DNA of 64,000 nt from G965276765 sp965276825 (GTDB lineage Bacteria; Actinomycetota; Acidimicrobiia; Acidimicrobiales; Palsa-688): positions 992,001 to 1,056,000 of the forward strand of contig OZ255630.1 of the NCBI GenBank assembly GCA_965276825.1, given 5' to 3'. Below, one piece after another: positions 54,392-63,374 of the stretch. The notes under the pieces are model-generated. The model saw only the letters and a list, made by a program, of their open reading frames with translations. It was not told the origin of the DNA and ran no database searches. Numbering within the stretch: the stretch's first letter is position 1; each line of letters starts with the position of its first letter. The translations under genes and the position numbers were made by a program.

Positions 54392-55222
54392 GTGACATCT
54401 CCCAGCTTGCGCGTGGCCGGAGATCTGTCGGAGGCGGAGTGGATCGCTCCGAGGCTGACCGGGGCATTCGGGACGGTTGGTCTCACGGTCCCCATCGGGT
54501 TCCCGGCGTACGCTCGCATCTGTCATCCCGTCGAGGACCGCGACGGCCAGAGAGTCACCTGGTCCCAGGTGGCGGCCACCACACGGAGACGGCCGCACCC
54601 GTTGATGCAGTGGCGGTCCCTGGTGGGGTCCCCGGACGTGTCAGCAGACACCAGGTCCTCGTGGACAGGCAACGAACCCGAGGTCGGGAACCTGGCCCCC
54701 GACGCGCTCGAGGCCCTGCTCGGACTGCTCGCCGAGCACACCGCCACGCCGGACGACTGCGAGTTCTGCCTGTGGGACGGGTACGGCTGGATCCAGGGCA
54801 GCCCGGCCGTCGCGTCCATCAGCTCCAGCCGGCTCAGCGCTGGGTCGGCGGTCCCCGAACGCACCGATGAGCCCCCTGTCCCGGATCCGGTCCCGCCGGC
54901 GTTCTCGGCCGAGGAGCTGAGCCGGCCCCGGCTGAAGCTCCCACACCGCGACTACCTGCTCCTGGAAGGCCCGCTGCCAGCAGCGAAGGAGATCGGCTGG
55001 TCTTATCAGCCCGACTGGTTCTCCCCCCAGTCACCGAACCTGTTCTGGCCGGCCGACCGGGCGTGGTGCGTCGCCACCGAGATCGACTTCGACTCCACCC
55101 TGGTCGCCGGGCCTGTCGATCTCGTCGACGCCATCCTTCGAGCAGCGAACCTCGACTCCTGGGCCGTCCGACCGGACGACTCTTTCGCCATCGACGGTGA
55201 CCACATCAACTCCGTCCTGTAG
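54392..55222 (+). CDS. Conserved actinobacterial protein of unknown function
   Basis: A 276-aa soluble protein. Segments such as PIGFPAYARICHPVEDRDGQ, HPLMQWRSLVGSPDVSADTR, LPHRDYLLLEGPL and QSPNLFWPADRAWCVATEID are, from memory, typical of a widespread actinobacterial family with no assigned role; EIDFDSTLVAG and PDDSFAIDGDHIN near the end are its most conserved parts. No signal peptide or membrane helix. GTG 54392 is used, but GTG 54332 (GTGA overlap with the lipoprotein) and GTG 54374 are possible. It lies between the two copies of the 83-bp repeat. Confidence 0.75.
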   Translation: MTSPSLRVAGDLSEAEWIAPRLTGAFGTVGLTVPIGFPAYARICHPVEDRDGQRVTWSQVAATTRRRPHPLMQWRSLVGSPDVSADTRSSWTGNEPEVGNLAPDALEALLGLLAEHTATPDDCEFCLWDGYGWIQGSPAVASISSSRLSAGSAVPERTDEPPVPDPVPPAFSAEELSRPRLKLPHRDYLLLEGPLPAAKEIGWSYQPDWFSPQSPNLFWPADRAWCVATEIDFDSTLVAGPVDLVDAILRAANLDSWAVRPDDSFAIDGDHINSVL

Positions 55223-55249
55223 CGGCTCTCTCTGCGGTCGGGAGGGGTC

Positions 55250-55930
55250 TCAGCGCAGCCGGCGGGCGCGCAGCACCAGGTCGTCGGTGGGGCGCGCGCC
55301 GGCCCCGCGCTCGGGTGCGACGCGCGGTCGCTGCTCGTCGAGCTCCACTTCCCAGTCCTCGTCGAGCCGCGCCGCGACCATCGCGGGCCGGACGTAGTCG
55401 GCCGGGTCGAAGCCGCTGTCGTGCGCCTGGTGAACGTCCATCCCGGCGTGGTGGACGACCAGCAGCACGCCGCCGGGCGCGACGGCCGCCAGCAGCGCTC
55501 GCTCGGCGACAGCGTCGGGAGTGTGCAGCAGGGCCGGGTACTGAGCGGAGACCAGGTCGAACGACGCCGGCGGGAGCGCCGCCTCCACCAGCCCGGCGTG
55601 CACCCAGCGGACGGTGAGACCGGCGTGGCGCGCGTGCCCGGCCGCCCGCTCCAGCGCCACGCCCGAGACGTCGAGCGCGGTCACGTCCCAGCCGACGCTG
55701 GCCAGCCAGACGGCGTCCGCGCCCTCGCCGCAGCCGACGTCGAGCACCCGCCCAGGCAGGAGCCCGGCGATCTCGGCGACCAGCGCACCGTTGGGCTGGC
55801 CGCTCCACGTCTGCTCCGGTTCGGCGTAGCGCCGGTCCCACTCGGCCTGCACCGCCGGGTCTCCGACGTATCCATCGGGAGGCGGGGGAGTGTCAGGTGT
55901 GGGTGAGCCTGCTGCCATGTCGTCGGTCAC
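55250..55930 (-). CDS. Class I SAM-dependent methyltransferase
   Basis: A 226-aa enzyme. The SAM-binding motif I is RVLDVGCGEGADAVWLASVG, followed by DVTALDVSGVALERAAGHAR and motif IV-like FDLVSAQYPALLH. The N-terminal WDRRYAEPEQTWSGQPN is common in small-molecule methyltransferases of this group (thiopurine or tellurite type). Substrate unknown. GTG 55930 is preferred because GGGAG lies upstream; ATG 55918 would remove four residues. Confidence 0.85.
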   Translation of the reverse strand: MTDDMAAGSPTPDTPPPPDGYVGDPAVQAEWDRRYAEPEQTWSGQPNGALVAEIAGLLPGRVLDVGCGEGADAVWLASVGWDVTALDVSGVALERAAGHARHAGLTVRWVHAGLVEAALPPASFDLVSAQYPALLHTPDAVAERALLAAVAPGGVLLVVHHAGMDVHQAHDSGFDPADYVRPAMVAARLDEDWEVELDEQRPRVAPERGAGARPTDDLVLRARRLR

Positions 55931-55990
55931 CGGCCCACCGTCTCCCACCGCGTCTCGGTCCCGGCACTCTTCTTGCCGATCCGGCAAGGC

Positions 55991-56073
55991 GCACCCGGCC
56001 ATGCGGATCTCGGTGTCGCTGGCTGCGAGCCGTGGCTGCGGGGTCATCACCCCGTGAGCAGGCGGCCTACCCG
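55991..56073 (+). repeat. Direct repeat, right copy
   Basis: Right member of the 83-bp pair with 54269-54351, about 85-90% identical, including the GTGGCTGC and GTCATCACCCCGTGAGC blocks. Here it is not part of an intact gene. Confidence 0.75.
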
Positions 56074-56086
56074 CCTCTCCGGGACG

Positions 56087-56092
56087 TAGCAT
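56087..56092 (+). promoter_or_regulatory. -10 element (TAGCAT) for leaderless VOC gene
   Basis: TAGCAT ends 8 nt before GTG 56101 with no ribosome-binding site. Confidence 0.5.
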
Positions 56093-56100
56093 CGGGGTCC

Positions 56101-56469
56101 GTGGCCGTCGCTCGTCTGGGATCCATCGCCCTCGACTGTGCCCAGCCCGCTGCCCTGGGGGCGTTCTGGGCCGAGCTGCTCGGCGGTGAGATCGCCTTCA
56201 CCAGCGATGCGTTCGTCGCCGTGAAGACCGACCGGGTGTGGCTGGCGGCCACCAGGGTGGACGGTTACGAGGCGCCCTCCTGGCCGGGCGGTGCGACCCC
56301 GAAGCAGATCCACCTCGACCTGGCCGTGGACGACCTCGACGCGGCGGAAGCCGAAGCGCTCCGGCTCGGGGCCATGCGAGCGGTCGACCAGCCGGCACCG
56401 GAGCGGTGGCGGGTGCTGCTCGATCCGGCCGGGCACCCGTTCTGCCTCTCGACCCAGATTCCCGACTAG
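56101..56469 (+). CDS. VOC (glyoxalase/bleomycin-resistance fold) protein
   Basis: A 122-aa protein with the paired beta-alpha-beta modules of the VOC fold: RLGSIALDCAQPAALGAFWA, KQIHLDLAVDDLDAAEAEAL and LLDPAGHPFCLS. His in IHLDL and the acidic positions could bind a metal, but substrate and metal are unknown. GTG 56101 follows a -10 box; the longer open frame from 55897 runs across the repeat copy and is not real. Confidence 0.85.
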   Translation: MAVARLGSIALDCAQPAALGAFWAELLGGEIAFTSDAFVAVKTDRVWLAATRVDGYEAPSWPGGATPKQIHLDLAVDDLDAAEAEALRLGAMRAVDQPAPERWRVLLDPAGHPFCLSTQIPD

Positions 56470-56539
56470 CGCAGCCTCCCGAGGAGCGGGCCGGCGGCCC
56501 GACTGACCTGCCCCCGGCGAGGAGGTCCGCCGGCGCGCC

Positions 56540-57061
56540 TCACGCCCACTCCCGCCGGCGCAGCTCGTAGAGCGCCACCGCTGTCGCCGTGGCCACGTTG
56601 AGGGACCCGACCCGGCCGAGCTGGGGGATGAAGGTGACCGCGTCGCAGTTGGCCAGCGTGGCCGGCGACAGGCCGTGCTCCTCGTGGCCGACGGCCAGGC
56701 ACACGTCGCCGTCGACAACCAGGTCGGGTAGCGGCACGGCGTCGTCGGCCAGCTCGAGGCCGACGACGCCGTAGCCCTCGGCCCTGGCCGCAGCGAGGGC
56801 ATCGGCGGTCCGCTCGAACGCCGTCCACGTCAGGTAGCGCTCCGTGCCCATCGACGTGCGACCCGCCTTGGGGTGAGCAGGCGAGAGGGCGCCACCACCC
56901 AGGTACACGTGATCCACCCGCAGGGCGGCGGCGGTGCGGACGATCGAGCCGACGTTCCACGGCGAGCCGACCCCGTCGAGCAGCAACGCCATCCGCGCTG
57001 AGGTCCTGCGATTCCACTCCCGGTGGAGCCGCTTGAGCTCGGTCGGGCCGAGCTGTCTCAC
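56540..57061 (-). CDS. SpoU/TrmH-family rRNA/tRNA 2'-O-methyltransferase
   Basis: A 173-aa SPOUT methyltransferase. Knot motifs are ALLLDGVGSPWNVGSIVRTA, CLAVGHEEHGLSPATLANCD and FIPQLGRVGSLNVATATAVA, with the conserved Arg after the first Asn. It lacks an extra RNA-binding domain. It methylates the ribose of a tRNA or rRNA nucleotide. The GTG start is 25 bp after the upstream rsmC-like stop, so both form one minus-strand operon of RNA methyltransferases. Confidence 0.88.
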   Translation of the reverse strand: MRQLGPTELKRLHREWNRRTSARMALLLDGVGSPWNVGSIVRTAAALRVDHVYLGGGALSPAHPKAGRTSMGTERYLTWTAFERTADALAAARAEGYGVVGLELADDAVPLPDLVVDGDVCLAVGHEEHGLSPATLANCDAVTFIPQLGRVGSLNVATATAVALYELRRREWA

Positions 57062-57086
57062 GCCGGCCTCGCGGCGTGGTGCGGTC

Positions 57087-57689
57087 TCACGCCGCCCGCC
57101 CGATGCGCAGCAGCCGGTAGCCCTGCTTGGAGGCGTGCCGCTTGGCCGACCAGCCCTCCCGCTCCAGCCAGGCGGCCAGGCTGTCCGCGCCGAGGTGGCG
57201 GTGCACCACCAGCCACGCGGCACCGTCGGGGGCGAGACGCGGGAGCCACGTCTCGAGCAGGGCGTGGAGGGCGTCCTTGCCGACGCGGATCGGCGGGTTG
57301 GACCACACCTGGTCGAAGCGCAGGCCGGGCGGCACCGAGTCGGGGTGCTCGACGGTCAGGTTGGCCAGGCCGAGCGCCACGGCGTTGGCCCTGGCCAGCG
57401 CGACCGCCCTGACGTTGACGTCCACCGCCCACACGGAGGCCTTCGGCGAGCGCCGGGCGAGGGTGACGCCGATCGGCCCGTACCCGCATCCGAGGTCGAG
57501 CAGGGTGCCGGCCGGTGGGGGCGCCGGTGCCTCCCGCAACAGCACCAGGGTCCCGGGATCGACCCGCCGGCTCGAGAACACCCCGCGGTCGACGGCCAGG
57601 CTGACGACCCCGTCGGCCAGGGCCAGCTCGACGGTCGCCGGGCTCGACGCCATGGCCGGGTTCGGGGTGAAGTAGTGGCCCTCGGACAT
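57087..57689 (-). CDS. RsmC-like rRNA small-subunit methyltransferase
   Basis: A 200-aa class I methyltransferase. It opens GHYFTPNPAMASSPATVELA and FSSRRVDPGTLVLL, has motif I TLLDLGCGYGPIGVTLARRS, DVNVRAVALARANAVALGL and motif IV VWSNPPIRVGKDALH. The NPP motif indicates amino-group methylation of a base, as in RsmC (16S G1207). ATG 57689 lies 9 nt after a TAGCCT box. First gene of the operon with the SpoU-type enzyme. Confidence 0.88.
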   Translation of the reverse strand: MSEGHYFTPNPAMASSPATVELALADGVVSLAVDRGVFSSRRVDPGTLVLLREAPAPPPAGTLLDLGCGYGPIGVTLARRSPKASVWAVDVNVRAVALARANAVALGLANLTVEHPDSVPPGLRFDQVWSNPPIRVGKDALHALLETWLPRLAPDGAAWLVVHRHLGADSLAAWLEREGWSAKRHASKQGYRLLRIGRAA

Positions 57690-57698
57690 GGCGAGCCG

Positions 57699-57704
57699 AG
57701 GCTA
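57699..57704 (-). promoter_or_regulatory. -10 element (TAGCCT) for the RsmC-like gene
   Basis: Minus-strand TAGCCT, 9 nt before ATG 57689; leaderless or nearly so. Confidence 0.4.
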
Positions 57705-57770
57705 ATGGGGATCGCCTCTCCGGGAACCGGGCACCCGCTACCTCCGGATGGTCGGCGTGGGTCGCGGCGG

Positions 57771-58140
57771 TCGGGCGTCCTGATGTCGGGCTCGGCGGTG
57801 GCGAGTCGCCGTCGGGCGTCCCCAGATCGGATTCGAGTGCGGCGCGGTGGGGGACGGCGCCGGCGGCGCCGTGCGGGGCCAGGAGGTCGGCGCCTGCGGC
57901 GCCGGCGATTGCGCTTCTCGGGCGTGCCGCCCGTTCGGCACGGCCTGGTGCCCGGTTCTCGGGACGGCTTGCCGGAGTAAACCACGTGGACCGTCCCGAG
58001 GTACCGCCGGGACACCCTCCGCCACCGTGGACCGTCCCGAGATCGGGCTCCGGCCCGGCGCGCCGCCGTGGACCGTCCCGAGATCGGGCCCGGGCACGGC
58101 GCGCCGGCGGTCGGACGTCCCGAGATCGGGCCCGGTCGCC
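57771..58140. repeat. Intergenic array of GTCCCGAGATCGGG-centred repeats
   Basis: About six copies of CGTCCCGAGATCGGGC or close variants (near 57772, 57815, 57991, 58033, 58073, 58116); the last four are 41-43 bp apart. CCCGA-GA-TCGGG is an inverted repeat. No gene is supported between 57690 and 58155. The same core occurs in reverse orientation in the 120-bp duplication at 30.06-30.30 kb. Confidence 0.75.
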
Positions 58141-58155
58141 GGGAGGCGCCGTCAG

Positions 58156-58161
58156 TACCAT
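58156..58161 (+). promoter_or_regulatory. -10 element (TACCAT) upstream of fmt
   Basis: TACCAT ends 6 nt before the GTG of a 15-codon ORF (58168-58215) that precedes fmt. Confidence 0.45.
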
Positions 58162-58167
58162 GCCGGG

Positions 58168-58215
58168 GTGCCGATGAGCGGATCCCGAACCCGAGCGCCA
58201 GCCGGGGCCTGCTGA
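58168..58215 (+). CDS. Possible leaderless leader peptide of fmt
   Basis: GTG 58168 opens a 15-codon ORF (MPMSGSRTRAPAGAC) that stops 3 nt before the fmt start, in the same frame. It begins 6 nt after a -10-like box, the spacing seen at other leaderless genes here. It may deliver ribosomes to fmt, which lacks a Shine-Dalgarno. No conserved sequence is known to me. Confidence 0.35.
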   Translation: MPMSGSRTRAPAGAC

Positions 58216-58218
58216 ACC

Positions 58219-59082
58219 GTGCGCCTGGCCTTCCTCGGCACCCCGGGTGCCGCTGCGACCTGTCTGACCGGGCTGGCGGACGCCGGTCACGACGTGGCCG
58301 TGGTCGTCACCCGTCCCGACAAGCGCAGGGGACGGCGCGGCGCGCCGAGCCCGAGCCCGGTCAAGGCCGCGGCGGTGGCGCTCGGCCTGCCGGTGGCCGA
58401 GCACCCCGACGCGGTCGTCGATGCCCACGTGGAGCTGGGGGTGGTGGTGGCCTACGGGCGGATCCTCCGGCCGCCCCTCCTCGGGTCGGTGCCGCTGGTC
58501 AACGTCCACTTCTCGCTGCTGCCCCGCTGGCGGGGGGCGGCGCCCGTCGAGCGGGCCATCCTGGCCGGCGACGAGCGGACGGGCGTCTGCCTGATGGACA
58601 TCGAGGAGGGCCTCGACACCGGCGCGGTCTACCGCAGGGCCGAGACGGCCATCGGCGCCACCGAGACAGCCGCCGAGCTGGTCGACCGGCTGGCGGTCAT
58701 CGGACGTGACCTGCTGGTCGACGCCCTGGCGGCCGGCCTGGGCGAGGCGGAGCCGCAGCACGGCGAGCCGACCCACGCCGCCAAGGTGACCCCCGATGAC
58801 CTCCGCATCGACTGGGCCGCGGGTGCCGACCACGTCCTGCGCCAGATCCGGGTCGGGCGGGCGTGGACGACGATCGACCGCAGAAGGCTCCTGGTCCACC
58901 GGGCCGAGGCCGCACCGGCCGCGGTGGGCGGTCCGCCGGGATCGATCGAGGGCACGACCGTGTCCACCCCTGCAGGCGGGGTCAGGCTCCTCGTCCTCCA
59001 GCCCGAGGGGCGCGCCGCGCTGGACGCCGAGGCTTGGCAGCGCGGCGCCCGCCCGCGGCCGGGCGCGGTGCTCGGCTCGTGA
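58219..59082 (+). CDS. fmt: Methionyl-tRNA formyltransferase
   Basis: Formylates initiator Met-tRNA. The 287 aa contain RLAFLGTPGAAATCLTGLA, the catalytic block VNVHFSLLPRWRGAAPVERA (Asn, His) and the Asp in GVCLMDIEEGLDTGAVYRR, followed by the C-terminal OB-like tRNA-binding domain. It is somewhat shorter than the E. coli enzyme. GTG 58219 has no Shine-Dalgarno. GTGA overlap with rsmB. Confidence 0.95.
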   Translation: MRLAFLGTPGAAATCLTGLADAGHDVAVVVTRPDKRRGRRGAPSPSPVKAAAVALGLPVAEHPDAVVDAHVELGVVVAYGRILRPPLLGSVPLVNVHFSLLPRWRGAAPVERAILAGDERTGVCLMDIEEGLDTGAVYRRAETAIGATETAAELVDRLAVIGRDLLVDALAAGLGEAEPQHGEPTHAAKVTPDDLRIDWAAGADHVLRQIRVGRAWTTIDRRRLLVHRAEAAPAAVGGPPGSIEGTTVSTPAGGVRLLVLQPEGRAALDAEAWQRGARPRPGAVLGS

Positions 59083-60479
59083 CGTCTCCGGAGCGCGAGC
59101 GCCCCGGCGCAGCCATGACGCCGGTGACGTCTCCGCCTGCGGGGCGCAAGCTCCCCGGCGGGCGGCCGGGACGCCGACCCGCCCCGGCCAAGGAGATCAC
59201 CGCCCGGCGGACGGCCATCGACGCCCTCCTCGCCATCGACGACGGCGCCCGCGCCAACGTGGTGGTGCCCGACCTCCTCGGCGCGGGGCGCCTGGAGAGC
59301 CGGGACCGGGGCCTCGTGACCGAGCTCGTCTACGGGACGTGCCGGATGCAGCGGGCCTGTGACTGGCTGGTCGACCGGCACGTGCGCGGCCGGACCGACG
59401 CCGAGGTACGGGCCGCGCTGCGTCTCGGCGCCTACCAGCTGGCCTGGATGCGCGTGCCCCGCCATGCGGCGGTGGGCGCCACCGTCGAGGAGGTCAGGGG
59501 CCCGGGGAGGGCCCTCGTCAACGCCGTCCTCCGCCGGGTGGCCGACGACCTCGACGCCGGGCCGCCGCGCTGGCCCGACCCGGGAACAGCGCTCAGCTAT
59601 CCCGACTGGATCGTGGCCCGCCTGGCCGCCGACCTCGGAGCCGAGCGGGCCCGTGCCGCGCTGGAGACCATGAACCTGGCGGCGGCGGCCACCGAACGGG
59701 CCGACGGGTACGTCCAGGACCTGGCCAGCCAGCTGGTCGCCGCCCACGTCGGCGCCCGGCCGGGAGAGCTCGTCCTCGACCTGTGCGCAGCGCCGGGCGG
59801 CAAGGCCACCGCCATGGCCGGGGGCGGCCGTGTGGGGCGCGCACCGGCCGAGGCCGTCGCCGATGTGGGGCGCGCGCCGGCCGAGGCCGTCGCCGATGTG
59901 GGGCGCGCGCCGGCCGAGGCCGTCGCCGATGTGGGGCGCGCGCCGGACGAGGGGGTGGCGTCACGCGCGAGCGTCGAACGCGCCCACGGTCCGGCGCTGG
60001 TCGTGGCGGGCGACGCGTCACCGGTGCGGACCCGGGTCGTCGCGGCCAACGCGGCCCGTCTCGGGTTGGACAACGTGGCGGCCGTCGTGGCCGACGGCCT
60101 CGAGCCTCCCTGGCGCCCCGGTAGCTTGGACCGGGTCCTCGTGGACGCCCCCTGCTCCGGTCTCGGGGTGCTGCGGCGCCGACCCGACGCCCGCTGGCGC
60201 ATCCAGGCCGGCGACCTCCCTCGTCTGGCCGACCTCCAGCGCCGGCTCCTCTCGGCGGCCATCCCGCTGGTGAAGCCGGGCGGCACGCTGGTCTACTGCG
60301 TGTGCACGCTCAGCCTGGCCGAGACCGGGGCGATCGACCGGTGGCTGGCGACCGAGCACCCCCGCCTCGTTCCGCTGCCCCCACCGGGTGGTCCCTGGGT
60401 GGCGGCGGGGCGGGGCGCCCTGCTGCTCCCCCAGGCCCAGGGGACCGACGGGATGTACGCGCTCACCCTCAGGGCCTGA
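59079..60479 (+). CDS. rsmB: 16S rRNA m5C methyltransferase RsmB (Fmu/Sun)
   Basis: A 466-aa enzyme. The N-terminal NusB-like RNA-binding domain (about 40-170) includes ITARRTAIDALLAIDDGARA and ALRLGAYQLAWMRVPRHAAV. The catalytic domain has motif I LDLCAAPGGKATAMA, the PC motif VLVDAPCSGLGVLRRRPDAR and the second Cys in LVYCVCTLSLAETG. Between motif I and VVAGDASPVR there is an insertion of four 11-residue repeats (VGRAPAEAVAD). GTG 59079 lies in the fmt overlap; a later ATG at 59115 is possible. Confidence 0.93.
   Translation: MTSPERERPGAAMTPVTSPPAGRKLPGGRPGRRPAPAKEITARRTAIDALLAIDDGARANVVVPDLLGAGRLESRDRGLVTELVYGTCRMQRACDWLVDRHVRGRTDAEVRAALRLGAYQLAWMRVPRHAAVGATVEEVRGPGRALVNAVLRRVADDLDAGPPRWPDPGTALSYPDWIVARLAADLGAERARAALETMNLAAAATERADGYVQDLASQLVAAHVGARPGELVLDLCAAPGGKATAMAGGGRVGRAPAEAVADVGRAPAEAVADVGRAPAEAVADVGRAPDEGVASRASVERAHGPALVVAGDASPVRTRVVAANAARLGLDNVAAVVADGLEPPWRPGSLDRVLVDAPCSGLGVLRRRPDARWRIQAGDLPRLADLQRRLLSAAIPLVKPGGTLVYCVCTLSLAETGAIDRWLATEHPRLVPLPPPGGPWVAAGRGALLLPQAQGTDGMYALTLRA
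59832..59950 (+). repeat. 33-bp tandem repeat inside rsmB
   Basis: Copies at 59832-59864, 59865-59897 and 59898-59930 are nearly identical; a fourth, degenerate copy starts at 59931. Each encodes VGRAPAEAVAD, placed in a surface loop right after SAM motif I. Confidence 0.92.
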
Positions 60480-60517
60480 GGTCACCGGTCACCGGTCCGG
60501 CGCCGCGGTCCCACCGG

Positions 60518-60523
60518 TACGCT
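60518..60523 (+). promoter_or_regulatory. -10 element (TACGCT) for leaderless rpe
   Basis: TACGCT ends 6 nt before ATG 60530; no Shine-Dalgarno. Confidence 0.5.
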
Positions 60524-60529
60524 TCGAGC

Positions 60530-61185
<656 letters not shown>

Positions 61186-61189
<4 letters not shown>

Positions 61190-61686
61190 GCAGCGGCGAG
61201 GGCTCGCCGGGTTCGCGGCCGCAGGCCAAGGTGGTCACCGTCTCGGACGGGGTGATGGCCGGGACCCGGGACGATCGCAGCGGCGACGCCCTGGTCGCCG
61301 CGCTGCTCGACGCCGGCTTCGACGTGGCCGACCGCTCGGCCGTCCCCGACGGCGTGGCCTCCGTCGCCGGCGAGCTGGCCAGGGTGACCAACGACTTCGC
61401 CGGTCTGGTCGTCACGACCGGCGGCACCGGATTCGCCCCGCGTGACCAGACCCCGGAGGGGACCAGGGAGATCCTGGAGCGCGACGCCCCCGGGCTGGCC
61501 GAGGCCATGCGCCTGGTCAACCCGCTCGGCCGGCTGTCGCGCGGGGTGGCGGGCATCCGCGGCCGGGCGGTGATCGTCAACACCCCGGGCTCGCCCAACG
61601 GTGCCGTCGAGTGCCTCGGCGCGGTCGTCGACATCCTTCCCCACGCCCTCGCCCTGCTGGCGGACGTCCCGACACCGCACCCGTGA
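61186..61686 (+). CDS. MoaB/Mog-family molybdopterin-binding protein
   Basis: A 166-aa protein with the MPT-binding fold: KVVTVSDGVMAGTRDDRSGD, LVVTTGGTGFAPRDQTPEGT and RAVIVNTPGSPNGAVECL. MogA adenylylates molybdopterin; MoaB proteins of the same family are sometimes inactive, and sequence alone does not separate them. No other molybdenum genes are nearby, but this gene also sits between rpe and rib genes in other actinobacteria. The stop overlaps the ribD ATG by 1 bp. Confidence 0.88.
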
Positions 61687-62741
61687 TGCCGGACGAGGAC
61701 GAGGCGTTCATGGCCGAGGCGGTGGCGGCCGGGGACACCGTGCGGGCGACCACGTCGCCCAACCCGTGGGTCGGCTGCGTGGTGGTCCCCGCTGGCGATG
61801 CCCCGGTCGCCCTCGGCAGCACCGAGCGGCCCGGGGGTGCCCACGCCGAGGTCAACGCCCTGGCCCTGGCCGGCGACGACACGGCCGGCGCCACCGTCTA
61901 CGTCACCCTCGAGCCCTGCGCCCACCACGGTCGGACCCCGCCGTGCACCGACGCGCTGATCGCCGCCGGCGTGGCCCGCGTGGTCGTCGCCCTCGTCGAC
62001 CCGGACGGGCAGGTGGCCGGCCGGGGGATCGCCACGCTGCGGGAGGCGGGCATCGCGGTCGACGTGGGCGTCGGAGCCGACGCTGCCGCGGCCAGCCTGG
62101 CCCCGTACCTGACCCATCGGCGCACCGGGCGCCCCTGGGTGACGGTGAAGCTGGCCGCGACCCTCGACGGCCGGACGGCCGCGCCCGACGGCTCGAGTCG
62201 GTGGATCACCGGGCCGCTGGCCCGCGTCGACGTCCACCGCCTGCGCGCCGAGTGCGACGCCATCCTCGTCGGCGCGGGGACGGTGCGGGCCGACGACCCG
62301 GCGCTGACCGTCCGCGACGCCCCAGGCGGCGACCCGCTCCGGGTGGTGCTCGGGCGGGTGCCCGAAGGGGCCAGGGTCCACCCCGCGGTGGCGTGGGACG
62401 GCGACCTCGGCGAGCTGCTCGACGACCTCGGCCGGCGCGGGGTGATGACCCTGCTGGTGGAGGGAGGCGCAGCCACCGCCCACGCCTTCCACGCCGCCGG
62501 CCTGGTCGACCGCTGGGTGGTCTACGTGGCACCGGCGATGCTCGGCGGCGACGACGGACGCCCCCTGCTGGCCGGTCACGGGGCGCCCAGCATGGCCGAG
62601 GTGTGGCGGGGACGGCTGGCGTCGGTGGAGCGCATGGGCGACGACGTGCGCATCGACGTCCTCGCCGTGAAGGCAGGCGGCACCGAGGCGGGAGCCGGGG
62701 ATCTGGCCGCAGCGGGGGCTGCGGCCCTACGGTTGAGCTGA
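61686..62741 (+). CDS. ribD: Bifunctional riboflavin deaminase / reductase RibD
   Basis: Second and third steps of riboflavin synthesis. The deaminase half has GGAHAEVNALALAGDDTAG and the zinc motif EPCAHHGRTPPCTDALIAAG; NPWVGCVVV is conserved. The reductase half begins PWVTVKLAATLDGRTAAPDG and continues RWITGPLARVDVHRLRAECD and LLVEGGAATAHAFHAAGLVD. The 351 aa are normal. ATG 61686 overlaps the previous stop; ribE overlaps by 1 bp at the other end. Confidence 0.96.
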   Translation: MPDEDEAFMAEAVAAGDTVRATTSPNPWVGCVVVPAGDAPVALGSTERPGGAHAEVNALALAGDDTAGATVYVTLEPCAHHGRTPPCTDALIAAGVARVVVALVDPDGQVAGRGIATLREAGIAVDVGVGADAAAASLAPYLTHRRTGRPWVTVKLAATLDGRTAAPDGSSRWITGPLARVDVHRLRAECDAILVGAGTVRADDPALTVRDAPGGDPLRVVLGRVPEGARVHPAVAWDGDLGELLDDLGRRGVMTLLVEGGAATAHAFHAAGLVDRWVVYVAPAMLGGDDGRPLLAGHGAPSMAEVWRGRLASVERMGDDVRIDVLAVKAGGTEAGAGDLAAAGAAALRLS

Positions 62742-63361
62742 TGTTCACCGGGATCATCGAGGAGCTCGGCCACCTCCGCCAGGCCGACACGAAGCGGGAC
62801 GTGACCCGATTCGTCTTCGACGCGCCGGGCGTGAGCGACGGGGCGGGCATCGGTGACTCCATCTCGGTCAACGGCTGCTGCCTGACCGTCGTCGACCTGG
62901 GGGCCGGCTGGTGGGCCGCCGACGCCGTCGCCGAAACCCTCTCGCGCACCAACCTGCGGCGCCTTTCCCCCGGGGATCCCGTCAACCTCGAACGGCCCGT
63001 GCGCCCCGAAGGACGCCTCGGCGGGCACATCGTGCAGGGCCACGTCGACGCCATCGGCACGGTCGTCGCCCCGGCCCCGGACCTGCGGGTCAGGGTCCCG
63101 GCGGGCATCGCCAGGTACCTCGTCACCAAGGGCTCGGTCACCGTCGACGGGGCCAGCCTGACCGTGGTCGACGCCACCGGCGACACCTTCTCCGTCGCCA
63201 TCATCCCGCACACCTCGGCGGTCACCACCCTCGGGACCCGTGCAGCCGGCGACGAGGTCAACCTCGAGGTCGACGTCATCGCCAAGTACGTCGAGCGGCT
63301 CCTCCTCGCAGGTGTCACGCCGCCAGCCGCAGCGGCCGTCCCGGGGGAGGCCCCATCATGA
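62741..63361 (+). CDS. ribE: Riboflavin synthase alpha chain
   Basis: Dismutates two lumazine molecules to riboflavin. The 206 aa consist of two similar barrels: MFTGIIEELGHLRQ and SISVNGCCLTVVDLGAGWW in the first, GHIVQGHVDAIGTVV and TVDGASLTVVDATGDTF in the second. ATG 62741 overlaps the ribD stop. ribB(A) follows. No FMN riboswitch is visible within the cluster. Confidence 0.96.
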   Translation: MFTGIIEELGHLRQADTKRDVTRFVFDAPGVSDGAGIGDSISVNGCCLTVVDLGAGWWAADAVAETLSRTNLRRLSPGDPVNLERPVRPEGRLGGHIVQGHVDAIGTVVAPAPDLRVRVPAGIARYLVTKGSVTVDGASLTVVDATGDTFSVAIIPHTSAVTTLGTRAAGDEVNLEVDVIAKYVERLLLAGVTPPAAAAVPGEAPS

Positions 63362-63374
63362 ACGCAGGGTCCAG

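Noticed and set aside
62741..63374. FMN riboswitch in the rib cluster
   Set aside because: Genes are contiguous or overlapping and no conserved RFN-element sequence is visible.
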